DNA of 64,000 nt from Solirubrobacter sp963798325 (lineage in GTDB: Bacteria; Actinomycetota; Thermoleophilia; Solirubrobacterales; Solirubrobacteraceae), in the NCBI GenBank assembly GCA_963798325.1, contig CAWCSS010000008.1, forward strand, positions 1,736,001-1,800,000, in the 5' to 3' direction. The notes beneath the pieces are model-generated. The model was given only the letters and a program-made list of their open reading frames with translations, searched no databases and was not told the origin of the DNA. Made by a program: the position numbers and the translations under genes. Positions 26,757 to 35,967 of this stretch are shown here, in pieces (positions within the stretch are counted from its first letter, which is position 1; each line of letters starts with the position of its first letter).

Positions 26757-29264
26757 GGAGCAAGGTGAAGGTCATCGACCGGGTGTGGTGGTTGAACGCT
26801 CTGATCGGAACGGCAGCCGCGGCGTTGTACTTCGGGTGGATCCGCGACCTCGATCCGATCCTGGGTGCCGATGTGAGCTGGTGGTGGGTACTGGGCGTCG
26901 CGGTGTTCGTCACCGAACGCTGGCCGGTCCAGCTGGAGTTTCGCCGTAGCGCGTACTCGTTCTCGCTGACCGACGTCCCGCTGACGCTCGCGCTGATCTT
27001 CACGAGCGGCACGCACGCCTTCGTGGCCGTCATGGCCGGCGTGCTGGTCGCGCTGGTGTGGCGGGGGGACCGGCGGTCAAGTGTGCCTTCAACCTCGCGC
27101 AGTTTGCGTTGGTCACTTCGTTGCTGATCGGCATCGTGCACGCGGTTGCCTCCGGTGACTCCGGTTTCGGCTGGGTCACGTGGAGCGTCGTGCTGGTCGC
27201 GTCGCTGATCGGGAGCGTGCTGACGACCGCGCAGATCCTCGCCGCGATGGTGCTGACCGATGGCGCGGTGTCGCGCGCCCAGGTGCGAGAGATGTTCGGC
27301 TTGGACTATGCGGTCACGATCGCGGGCACGGCGACCGCGCTTGTGTGTGCGATCGTCTGGATCGACCACCCGGAGGCCGCGCCGCTGCTGTTGATCCCGA
27401 CCGTGATCGCCTTCGCCTGTTACCGCGCCTACATCCGAGAGCGCGAGCGTCACGAGAAGGTCAAGACCCTGTACGCGACCCAGCAAACCCTGTCGGAGTC
27501 ACCCGAAGTCGCCGTCGCGCTGGAGAGTCTGCTCAAGCAGGCGCTGGAGGCGTTCAACGCGGAGCGGGCCGAGGTCATCCTGTTCGCCGACGAGGGTGGC
27601 GCGCCACTGCGTACCAGCTTCGGCCCGGGCACGACCCACGAGGCGATGGCGCCGATCGACGTCGGCGCGGCCCTGGCCCTGCGCACCTGCGCCGTGCACT
27701 CCGGCGCCGCGGTGGCGCTGTCGGCGCCCTTCCCCGGGGCGCTGGGCCCGTACCTGCAGTCTCGCGAAGTCCGCCACGGGATGCTCGGCGTGCTGCGAGG
27801 CGAGGATCGCGTGATGGGCACGATCATGCTCGCAAACCGCTTCGGCCTCACGCGCGGCTTCACCGACCACGACCGCGCCCTGTTCGAGACCCTGGCCGTC
27901 AACGCCAGTGTCGCGCTTCAGTACGACCGTAACGAGCACGCGGTCGCCAAGTTGCACGACCTGCAGAGACCAGCTGCAGCACCAGGCGCACCACGACCCG
28001 CTCACCGGGCTGGCCACCCGCTCACTGTTCAGCCGGCAGGTGCGTGAGGCGCTCCAGCCCGGCACTCCTGGTCAGGTGGCGGTGATGGTCATCGACCTCG
28101 ACGATTTCAAGGGCGTCAACGACACGTTCGGGCATCCGGTCGGCGATGAGCTGCTGCGCGGTGTCGCCGCGCGACTCACCGAGTCCGCATCCCCGACGAC
28201 GTCGTCGCACGGCTCGACGGTGACGCGTTCGCGGTGCTCGTCCGCAGTCCATCCGGTATCGAGCGCCGCCTCGTCGAGGTCGCCGAGCGGACCGTGCGGG
28301 CGTTCGCCCTGCCGGTCACCGCCGGGCGTGAACTGCTCGATGTCGGCGTCAGCATCGGTCTCGCGACGTGCCGTCAGGCGCCGGCCAGCGTCGAAGGACT
28401 GCTGTGGGACGCCAACGCGGCCATGTATGACGCGAAGCAGGCCGGCAAGCGACGCTACTCCGTCTTCACGCCCGCGATGCGCGACTCGATCGTCCATCAC
28501 CACGGACTCAAGGCCGAGCTCGCGCGAGCGATCGAGCGCCGCGAGTTGGTCGTGCAGTATCAGCCGATCGTCGAGCTCGACTAGCGGCAAGACGATCTCC
28601 GTCGAGGCGCTCGTGCGCTGGAACCATCCCCAACGCGGCCGCATCCCGCCGCTCCAGTTCATTCCGCTCGCGGAGGACACCGGCCTCATCGTGCCACTCG
28701 GCCGCTACGTGCTCGAAGCGGCGTGCGCACGTGTCGTCCGCACGCTACGCGGACGTCCACGTGCAGGTCAACATGTCGGCGATCGAGCTCGAGCAACCCG
28801 ACCTCCTGGACGCGATCACCGGCGTGCTCGAGCGCACCGGCATCGCTCCGGACCGGCTCGTCCTCGAGGTGACCGAGACGCTGCTGGTCAAGAATGCCGA
28901 CCGCGGCGTCGAGACGCTGCAGGCGCTGCGCGACATCGGCGTGCAACTCGCGCTCGACGACTTCGGCACGGGCTACTCCTCGCTCAGCTACCTGCGCAAC
29001 CTGCCGCTCGACAGCCTCAAGATCGCACGCGAATTCGTCGAAGGCATCACCGTCTCAGACCACGACGCCGCATTCGTACGCTTGATCATCGGTCTCGCCA
29101 AGACCATCGGTCTCAAAGTCGTCGCCGAGGGCATCGAAACCCGCGCCCAGCTCGACATGCTGCGCGAGATGGGCTGCGACCTCGGACAGGGCTACTTCTT
29201 CGCCAAACCGATGGACGACGACGCAAACTGGCTTTCCCCGCGCCTCGAGAAAGCGTTGGCGTAG
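26753..29264 (+). CDS. membrane GAF-GGDEF-EAL cyclic-di-GMP protein (multiple frameshifts)
   Basis: Joined across frame slips near 27060, 27965, 28190, 28580 and 28735, the gene encodes ~837 residues. It has ~6-8 membrane helices (VWWLNALIGTAAAALYF to LLIPTVIAFACYRAY), a GAF-like sensor, a GGDEF domain (HHDPLTGLATRSLF, VIDLDDFKGVNDTFGH) and an EAL domain (EALVRWNHP, LEVTETLL, DDFGTGYSSLSYLR, FAKP). The GGDEF signature is degenerate (RLDGDAF), so cyclase activity is doubtful. The EAL and DDFGTG residues are present, so phosphodiesterase activity is possible. At least three slips are repaired by removing one base; the one near 27060 sits in a G run. Either several sequencing errors or a true pseudogene would explain this. 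The start overlaps the subtilase stop. Confidence 0.86.
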
Positions 29265-29536
29265 AAGCAACAAGCGGCACGGCACAGCCGGACCCTCACT
29301 GCGCGCCACAAGTGACCGAACTGCGACGTGTCTTCGGCGATGCAGCGGGGGCGGAGCTCTCCGTCGAGGATCGTGTTCACCGGCACGCCTACCGGCAGTC
29401 GATGCGGCGTCCTCGGTGGGATTTCACGACGCGCCTGCTCGACCGTGGGACAAGTGCGAATTCGCCGAAACCCGATACGACGCTCGCCCCGGCCCTGCTT
29501 GGACTAGGGGGCGCCGTTAGTCGGTATGACGACGTC

Positions 29537-30022
29537 GTGGATCTGATCGCGAACGCGGTTGCGGCGCTCGTGCCGCGGTACGTGCAGGAGGTGAGGGTCC
29601 CGGAGGGAACGCTTGCGCTTTCGCTCTTCGTCTACTTCGACGGTGACGCGCCCTACCAGCTCGCGCCCGAGATGTTCGCGATCCCGGGGGCAAAGCTCGA
29701 GGCCGGGGTGGACGGTCTCGAGCTCTTCGATCCGCACGATCCCGAGGGCTGGGAGGCGGAGGACGTGGACCCGCCGAACGTCGACGACGTCCCCGAGGTC
29801 CGTGCGCTGCTGGATCACCTCAACGCGATCGAGTGGGATCAGGGCAAGACGTTACGGGCGTACCTGGCGGCGCTCCAAACGGCACTGCACGACGCGCTCG
29901 GCGTGATCGTGTTCGTGCTGGACACCGGCTACGAGCGACCGCCGCGTGAACAGCTTCGCGCCCAACTGTCCGCCGCGGAGTGGGCCGAATGGGAGTCGGC
30001 CGGCCGGCTGCCGGCCGAGTGA
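29537..30022 (+). CDS. hypothetical protein
   Basis: From a GTG at 29537 the frame encodes ~161 acidic residues (AVAALVPRYVQEVRVPEGTL, YFDGDAPYQLAPEMFAIPGA, DPPNVDDVPEVRALLDHLNA). The amino-acid balance is clearly protein-like and the end is natural, but I know no family. The frame is open upstream, so the start is uncertain. It follows the EAL gene by ~270 bases with nothing supportable between. Confidence 0.58.
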   Translation: MDLIANAVAALVPRYVQEVRVPEGTLALSLFVYFDGDAPYQLAPEMFAIPGAKLEAGVDGLELFDPHDPEGWEAEDVDPPNVDDVPEVRALLDHLNAIEWDQGKTLRAYLAALQTALHDALGVIVFVLDTGYERPPREQLRAQLSAAEWAEWESAGRLPAE

Positions 30023-30620
30023 AGCGGCGCTACTGCCGTCTGATCGGCTCCGCGCAGCGCACGGTGGCGGCGAGACGAAGGTGAGCGGCTACGCGAGCCG
30101 CGCGGGCGCTGGGCACCTGAGCGTGTGTCCCGATCCGCTCAGCGTCCCCGACTCAGACCAGGCACAGTCACCCGCGCGATCGATCTCGCCGCCACGCCGG
30201 CGGACCCGGCCGCCGCCGAACGGAGCCCTGATCCAGCGTCCTAGCCGGCCGCGCTTGAGCGCTAACGCAAGTTGGAGCGCAAGCCCGCACCCGCTCAGGG
30301 CCTCGGCGATGCTCATGCCCGACCGCCGCACTGTCCTGGCCGCCTACACGCGGTCCGCCTGCGAGCGGATGAGCGGTGCGTCGGCGACGATCGACGGCAA
30401 GACCGTCTCGCTTCGCGTAGCTGCTGGTTTCCTCCCCGGCAACGTGCCGGACGCGTGCATCTTGCTCGGCGTCGGCGAGAGCGTGCTCATCAGGCTGCCC
30501 GCTCCCGCCCCGGCCGGCACGCTCCCGAATGCGACGCTTCGATCCGGCTCGCTGTGCCGAGTTCGTCCAAAACCGATACTCCGGCCGCCACGCGGCGGTG
30601 CTCTGGAGGCTGGCTCGCCG
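30023..30620. other. 598-bp gap without a supportable gene
   Basis: A plus-strand stretch from 30309 reads partly like protein (MSGASATIDGKTVSLRVAAG, then LLGVGESVLIRLPAPAP) but it has no ribosome site, degenerates after ~75 codons and matches no family I know. It is best regarded as remnant or non-coding sequence. Confidence 0.35.
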
Positions 30621-31067
30621 TTACCCGGTCGGTCCGTCGTTACGGCGTCGAAGTGCCACAGGAACCAGAGCCAGACCCCCCGTGAGAGCGATCAAGAGGC
30701 ACGTACCGAGCGCGAGATGGGTCAGGTACGCCAGCCCGAGGAATCCCAACGGAACCAGCAACAGCGCATCGAGGGCTACATGGCGGCGCGACCATTCCCT
30801 GCTGCGACGGGGATTGAAGGCACCGGCGAGCAGCACGCCGCCGTAGACGACGAACGCGACCACGCCGACAACGGCGCCGCGCTTGTCCCCAAGAACACCC
30901 CCACCGCTAGGAGCTTCTGCCAGCGCGTCGGCGAACGAGCGACAAAGTCGTTGAATGCTCGCGAAGTGCCGCTGGTGACGCGCATAGACCTCCGGTGCGC
31001 CAGCGAGGACTATTCCAGACAGCGCCCGGGAGAGCCATAGCGCAGCGGGGATCCGGCTGCTGGCCAC
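30621..31067 (-). CDS. small membrane protein
   Basis: This protein has up to 148 residues, with two clear membrane segments (GAVVGVVAFVVYGGVLLAGAF and a second from LLLVPLGFLGLAYL) and a basic C-terminus. The N-terminal ~65 residues are less convincing, so the true start may be internal. No family is recognised. It lies between gaps and is on the same strand as the SDR gene upstream. Confidence 0.52.
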   Translation of the reverse strand: MASSRIPAALWLSRALSGIVLAGAPEVYARHQRHFASIQRLCRSFADALAEAPSGGGVLGDKRGAVVGVVAFVVYGGVLLAGAFNPRRSREWSRRHVALDALLLVPLGFLGLAYLTHLALGTCLLIALTGGLALVPVALRRRNDGPTG

Positions 31068-31118
31068 ACCGAATGGGCGCTCGAGCAGGTGGAACGTGGG
31101 AAGCGACCTAGGCCATCT

Positions 31119-31817
31119 CTAGCGCGCGACCAGCGTGCGCTCCTTGAGCGAGAACGCGAGCTCACGCCGACCATCGCGCATCGCGTCGACGATCTGCGCC
31201 ACGACCGCACGGTGGTCGGCCGCTGCGGGCAGGTCCGGCGGCGAGCCCTCGAGCGCGCGCGTTTCAAAGCGCGTGTCCAGGTGCGACGGGCGCACGTCCA
31301 GGACGCTCAGACCGAAGCGACGGCGCTCCCGCCGCAGCGCCGCCAGGTACGCGGACAGCGCGGCCTTGCTGGCCGAGTACGCGGCCATCCCGGCGGTCGG
31401 GTGCTCCGCCACCACGGCGCTGAGCCCGACGATCGTGGCCGTGTCGCCGAAGTGCTCCAGCGCCGCCCCGATCAGCGCGATCGGGCCGGTGGCGTTGACC
31501 GCGAACAGCTCACGCACCACGTCGGCGCCGAGCTCGGGCTCGGGGCCGAACGCCACCACCCCGGTCGCGACCACGAGCGCGTCGAGCCCGCCGAGCGCCG
31601 CGGCCGAGCCGCGCACGCACGCCGCGATCGTGCCAGGCTCGGTGAGGTCCAGCCGCGCGACGGGTGCGGCCAGCTCGTCGCCGACGGCGGCGAGACGCTG
31701 CGCGTTGCGTCCGGCCAGCGCGACCTTCGCTCCTCGCGCGGAGAGCTCGGTCGCGATCGCGCTGCCGAGCACGCCGGTCGCGCCGGCGACGAGGATCCGG
31801 CTGCCGTTGAGTTCCAC
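31119..31817 (-). CDS. SDR-family oxidoreductase
   Basis: This is a 232-residue classical short-chain dehydrogenase. The cofactor loop GATGVLG is at residues 12-18, the catalytic Ser133 is in GLSA, and Tyr147 and Lys151 are in YSASK. ARLDL near residue 57 suggests an NADP- or NAD-binding Asp, and NATG replaces the common NAAG. The substrate cannot be told. The ATG at 31817 begins directly with the Rossmann strand. It is intact and has no obvious operon partners. Confidence 0.92.
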   Translation of the reverse strand: MELNGSRILVAGATGVLGSAIATELSARGAKVALAGRNAQRLAAVGDELAAPVARLDLTEPGTIAACVRGSAAALGGLDALVVATGVVAFGPEPELGADVVRELFAVNATGPIALIGAALEHFGDTATIVGLSAVVAEHPTAGMAAYSASKAALSAYLAALRRERRRFGLSVLDVRPSHLDTRFETRALEGSPPDLPAAADHRAVVAQIVDAMRDGRRELAFSLKERTLVAR

Positions 31818-31940
31818 GGTCGAGGTACGGCACGTTCTCCCGATCGGGTCACTGCACGCCCTACCCGGCGTCGAGGACGTCGTTGGAGATCATCAGGCGC
31901 ACGAGGCCGCCGCCGGCGAACGACGGCCCGGCATCCGCGT

Positions 31941-32110
31941 TCATCGACACCGGCCTGTCTCGCGCACGAGGCGAGCGAGAAACGGAAGGGCGACATCGGC
32001 AACGACGGTCCGCACAGCGGCCGCGGTCGTCGGATCGGTGGAGTCCCACCACACACGGTGAGGTGGTCGAGCATCGCGTCGATCGCAGCGAGGATCTGGT
32101 CGTGCGCAGC
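31941..32110 (-). pseudogene. short C-terminal gene remnant
   Basis: Two frames join into a plausible protein end: QILAAIDAMLDHLTV, then WWDSTDPTTAAAVRTVVADV and ALPFLARLVRETGRCR before a stop at 31941. A frame slip lies near 32050. The upstream part is absent because the secreted-protein gene ends at 32114. The family is not recognised. The remainder of 31818-32113 holds nothing else. Confidence 0.3.
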
Positions 32111-32113
32111 TCG

Positions 32114-33166
32114 CTATAGCGTGCCGGTCACCCGTGGCGCACGGCGGGCACGGATGCCGATCGTGGCCGACCGCGTGGCCTGTCCCGGAGCGGCGAGGGC
32201 GATCGTGATCGTCGTGCCGGGCTTCAACGCGCGGGTCACGAACCGCTTGAGCGAGACGGTGCCGCTCGCGTTGCGCTTGGTGTAGGTCTTCGCCGGGCAC
32301 CCGCGCGCGCAGCGAACCGTCACCGCGCTGCCGGCGGGGATGTGCGTGAGGCGCAGGTTGAACAGCCAGGTGCTGCTGCGCCCCGGCGAGGAGGTGAAGG
32401 TCAGCTCGGGCTCGTCGGCGAGCTCGGCCTTCGGGGCAGACGGCGGGGAAGGCGGGGGAGGGGTGTACGGGAGCAGCGGCTCGCTGGTGTCGACGATCCC
32501 CTTGCCCAGCAGGTAGATCTCCGTCTGGGGTGAGTTGGCCTCGACGTGAAGGACGCCGCGCCGCAGCCCTTCGGCGGCTGGGGTGAACGTCACGTCGACG
32601 TAGCAGCCGTTGGTCAGGTACAGGGTTTGCCCGGCGCACCCGTCGCGGGCGACCGCGAGCTCCGAGCCCGCGGGTGCGGTGACCGAGCGGATGCGCAGCG
32701 GGCCGCCGAGCGTGTTCTCGATCCGCAGCGGCATCGCGCCGCTGGTGACGCCGACCGGGACGTCGCCGAAGTACGGCGCGGCCAACGCGAACCCGCCCTG
32801 GAAGTCGAGCCGAGTGGTGCCCTCTGCAGTGGCCACTGGCACATCGGTGTATCGGTACGCGGTGACCCGGATCTGCCATTCGCCCTCGACGACCTGGAGG
32901 ATCGGCCAGGGGTACATCACGGCCCCGATCGTGCCTGTCGGCTGTGCGGGGTTGATGCCGTAGCGCTTCCACTGCTCGGACCCGGGCGCGCGCAGGTCGA
33001 GCGAGAGCAATTCGGCGTGGGCCGCGGGATCGAGCGTGTACGGGATCGTCAGCAGGTTGCCGGTGGTGGCGGGCGGCGCGATCGTCAAGAACGGGTCTGC
33101 GTGCGCGGCGGGCGCGCACAGAGCGAGAAGCGCCGCGACGGCGACGAGCAGGAATCCGTTCCTCAC
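32114..33166 (-). CDS. secreted choice-of-anchor (ASPM/SPD-2/Hydin-like) protein
   Basis: This is a 350-residue exported protein. Its signal peptide (LLVAVAALLALCAPAAHA) is followed by a beta domain with GTIGAVMYPWPILQVVEGEW. A choice-of-anchor-D-type domain comes next (MPLRIENTLGGPLRIRSVTA, CYVDVTFTPAAEGLRRGVL), then a Pro-rich linker and a C-terminal beta domain with paired cysteines (VRCARGCPAKTYTKRNASG). Such proteins are extracellular binding or structural proteins; no catalytic motif is visible. The ATG at 33166 starts the signal peptide. Confidence 0.85.
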   Translation of the reverse strand: MRNGFLLVAVAALLALCAPAAHADPFLTIAPPATTGNLLTIPYTLDPAAHAELLSLDLRAPGSEQWKRYGINPAQPTGTIGAVMYPWPILQVVEGEWQIRVTAYRYTDVPVATAEGTTRLDFQGGFALAAPYFGDVPVGVTSGAMPLRIENTLGGPLRIRSVTAPAGSELAVARDGCAGQTLYLTNGCYVDVTFTPAAEGLRRGVLHVEANSPQTEIYLLGKGIVDTSEPLLPYTPPPPSPPSAPKAELADEPELTFTSSPGRSSTWLFNLRLTHIPAGSAVTVRCARGCPAKTYTKRNASGTVSLKRFVTRALKPGTTITIALAAPGQATRSATIGIRARRAPRVTGTL

Positions 33167-33292
33167 CGGCCCGAACTTAGCCTGTCCTCACCACAGGATC
33201 AAGACGAACCACATGCACGCTGGCCGGCCGTGCAGCAGCGGACCGCGTTGCTCGTACGCATGTCCCGGCCTGAACGGCGATTTCCCGGGGTA

Positions 33293-33565
33293 TCAGCCCG
33301 CCATGCTGCTCGCACTGCTCGTCGGCCTCGGCTGCGTGCATCGATCAGTGCGCTGTGGCGCCTGCGGCTGGGTGGCGCTGAGCGTGAACGTCAGGGTCTT
33401 CGCGTAGCTGCCGGTGCGCAGCGCGTCGTTGGCGCCGATGTGCTGGCTGAACGTGATCGTCACCGGGTCGTTGGAGGCCGGACCGTCCCAGCCGGACTTG
33501 CTGAACGCGACCCGGAGAACCTGAGCTAAGGCAGCGGCGCCGCGAGGGTACGAGTTCGTCCACAA
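33293..33565 (-). pseudogene. remnant of the Ig-like C-terminal domain also found on the aldose epimerase
   Basis: The segment SNDPVTITFSQ..GANDALRTGSYAKTL, then TFTLSATQP, closely parallels the end of the epimerase gene near 5.65-5.75 kb (SNDQVTLGFSQ..KATDALRTGSYSKTL). Only ~60 residues of the domain are present here, with no upstream protein and a run-on tail. It is the stump of a second secreted protein that carried the same C-terminal module. Confidence 0.62.
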
Positions 33566-33605
33566 GCAACGCGTCCGTGACGAAGTTCCATCACTCCGTT
33601 CCGAA

Positions 33606-33659
33606 GGGGGGTTCCATGCTCTACCCCCGGTATGCGGGAGTACAGCATCGGACCCCCCC
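33606..33659. terminator. long imperfect hairpin downstream of the eCIS operon
   Basis: ggggttccatgctctacccc and its partner cgggagtacagcatcggacc pair over about 22 positions with a few mismatches around a short gtatg loop. It lies ~170 bases beyond the last stop of the minus-strand eCIS operon. It could end that transcript, but there is no T-run. An alternative is the relic of an insertion end. Confidence 0.38.
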
Positions 33660-33828
33660 GGAGCTGAGCCGACTGCGGCTCGCTCGACGGATCTCGAAGT
33701 ATGCGCCGCAACCCAGTCGGCGGGTGCGGACGTGGCCGTCCAGCGCGACCGACGTCTTCAGGACCAGGGAGGCCATCAGGGGCGTGGACCGGTTCGAGGC
33801 ACGGCGTCGGGGAACTGGGACAGGACGG

Positions 33829-35964
33829 TCAGGCGCGTGCGGTTGCCGCCGCGTCGGTGCCGGCGAGTGAGCGGTAGAACGTCATGTCCTCCGCGGGCAG
33901 GAACGCCGGCGGCGCCACCGGCTCCCAGCCGCGCGGGCCGAGCTGGCCGTCGTAGCCCAGCCGCCAGGAGTTGGCGGCGTGGCGGATCCACACGTAGATG
34001 TTGTCGCTCAAGGTGGGGGCGACACGGCCGCCGCCGTCGAGGACGGCCTGCAGCAGCGCGACCTCCTCGCCGATCGAGCGGTCCGGGTAGCCGGTCGTCG
34101 CCTGCCATGCCTCGCGGGTGTAGGCGAGCGTGCCGGCCACGATCAGCGCGTGCAGGTTGCCCTGGTGCAGCGGCGGCTCGCCGCGCCAGAAGAGCAGCGT
34201 GGTGAGGTCGAAGAGGTAGCCGCGGACGATCCCCGTGATCTCGGCGTTGCCGGAGGCGAGCGGCGCGACCTGGCGGCGCAGGCGCGTCGGGCCGTACCAG
34301 TCGTCGTCGTCCCACTGCACGAGCACCTCGCCCTCGGCCATTTGGCAGGCGAGCTCGCGCTTGGCGCCGATCGTCATCCGCTCGGAGAGGCGGTGGTAGC
34401 GGATCGGCGTGCCGGCGGGCACGAGGTCGCCGATCGCGTCCTCGCCGTCGTCGAGGATCACGAGCTCTCGGTCGGCGTAGTCCTGGGCGAGGAAGAAGCC
34501 GATCGCGCGCTCGGCGAAGCGGCGGCGGTTGTAGGTCGGCATCAGGCACGAGACCGACGGGCGGCGGTCCGCGGGGCGCGAGCCGGCGGCGACGGCGAGC
34601 GCGTAGACCTGCAGCTCCTCGCCGACGAGCGAGCGCAGCTCGAAGGGCGAGACGGGATCGCCGCGCCCGTCGGACCCCGGCTCGATCAGCGCCGCGATGC
34701 CGGGGCGCTCGCCGAGCCGGGTGGCGGTGCCGGTCGCGGTCCACGCGTCGCGCCAGGCGCACAGCGTCGTTCGCTCCAGCAGCTCACTGTCACGCAGGCG
34801 CCCGGCGCTCGTGGCCGCCGGGTCATACACGAGCAGGCTCGGGGCGACGAGCCGCGGCGTCGAGGTCGAGAGCAGCTCGTGCACCTGCTGGGTCAGGCGG
34901 TCCGGGGCGTACCACGTGGCCGGGTCCCACGCCGCGAGCACCGCGCCCCGCGCCCGGTGCAGCGCCCACTCGCGCCAGAGCCCGATCTCGTGCGGCGCGA
35001 TCGAGACGGTGTGGATGCGCTCGTCGGGAAACAGCGCGGAGGTCGGCGCCGCGCCCGGGGGCGAGAGGACGAGCAGCTCGCGCGCCTCCCAGTCCTGCTC
35101 GAGGAAGCGCTTGACCGCCAGGACCAGCAACTCCTCGCCCGGCGGTGCGACCAGCACGCAGGAGACGAGCGGGTCGGTACCGCCCACGCCGGTCGGCAGG
35201 ACGAGATCGCCGGCGGGCGTCGTCACCGGCTCCACCGCCGTCGCGCCGTCGAGCCGCTCCGCGATCGGGTTGACGAACGCGGCCACCCGCTCGGGCGCGA
35301 GCGGTGGGCCCGAACCGTGGCGGCGCCACTGCACGGCGAGGTCGACCAGCTCGGGATCGGCGACACGCCCGCGCGCCCACGCCGCTCCGGTCAGCTTCCC
35401 GCACAGCGCGCCGCGCTCGATGAAGTGCAACGTCCGGCACGCGTTGAGCACCCGGTACCAGCCCGCGGCGCCCGGCAGCGCGAGATCGACGGCCATCGCC
35501 TCCACCAGCCAGGCGCGGCTGACCGGCCCGAACACCCGCCGCGGCCGCGGGCCGGCCAACGTGACGCCGTGATCGCGGCACATCGCGTAGATCAGCGGGA
35601 GCCGCGCGTCGCCCGGATGGTCGGGGCCGCCGAGCAGCTCACGCCCGATCGTCGTCAGCAACCAGCACTCGAACAGCGGAGCGGCCCGCGGCTCACGGGC
35701 GCTGTCCAGCGGCACGACCCACAGGTCCAACCCCTTGACGACGCTCGGCCGCGGTACCGCCTGCGCGCCGTCCAGCAACCGCCGGATGCGCGCCTCGCCG
35801 AGCGGCTCGCGCACCACGGCCAGCATGTCGATGTCGCTCTGGCCGGGCAGGTACGGGCCGGTGGCGGCCGACCCGTAGAGGTAGAGCCCGACCAGCGCCT
35901 CGCCGAGCTCGCCGAGCAGCACCGCCCGGACGGCCTGGGTGTACTCGGTCGAGCTGTCGTCCAT
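33829..35964 (-). CDS. nucleotidyltransferase (aminoglycoside adenylyltransferase-like) fused to two GT2 glycosyltransferase domains
   Basis: This is an intact 711-residue protein with three domains. Residues 1-~255 resemble ANT(3'')/AadA enzymes: YLYGSAATGPYLPGQSDIDM gives the GS...DxD motif (Gly31-Ser32, Asp44, Asp46), followed by the helical C-terminal half (LNACRTLHFIERGALCGKLT). Residues ~275-450 form a GT2-like fold whose acidic site is degenerate (AAWDPATWYAPDRL). Residues ~468-700 form a GT2 domain with an intact site (SCLMPTYNRRRFAERAIGFF, DDDDW at 552-556, then YGPTRLRRQ). It is the last gene of the eCIS operon, 3 bases after the DUF6519 gene, where cargo genes are often found. It may modify the particle or act as a delivered effector; both are inference. 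Confidence 0.85.
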   Translation of the reverse strand: MDDSSTEYTQAVRAVLLGELGEALVGLYLYGSAATGPYLPGQSDIDMLAVVREPLGEARIRRLLDGAQAVPRPSVVKGLDLWVVPLDSAREPRAAPLFECWLLTTIGRELLGGPDHPGDARLPLIYAMCRDHGVTLAGPRPRRVFGPVSRAWLVEAMAVDLALPGAAGWYRVLNACRTLHFIERGALCGKLTGAAWARGRVADPELVDLAVQWRRHGSGPPLAPERVAAFVNPIAERLDGATAVEPVTTPAGDLVLPTGVGGTDPLVSCVLVAPPGEELLVLAVKRFLEQDWEARELLVLSPPGAAPTSALFPDERIHTVSIAPHEIGLWREWALHRARGAVLAAWDPATWYAPDRLTQQVHELLSTSTPRLVAPSLLVYDPAATSAGRLRDSELLERTTLCAWRDAWTATGTATRLGERPGIAALIEPGSDGRGDPVSPFELRSLVGEELQVYALAVAAGSRPADRRPSVSCLMPTYNRRRFAERAIGFFLAQDYADRELVILDDGEDAIGDLVPAGTPIRYHRLSERMTIGAKRELACQMAEGEVLVQWDDDDWYGPTRLRRQVAPLASGNAEITGIVRGYLFDLTTLLFWRGEPPLHQGNLHALIVAGTLAYTREAWQATTGYPDRSIGEEVALLQAVLDGGGRVAPTLSDNIYVWIRHAANSWRLGYDGQLGPRGWEPVAPPAFLPAEDMTFYRSLAGTDAAATARA

Positions 35965-35967
35965 CGA

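Noticed and set aside
33606..33659. Hairpin considered as the core of a small RNA or attachment site
   Set aside because: No flanking direct repeats, integrase or tRNA end; a terminator-like role is simpler.
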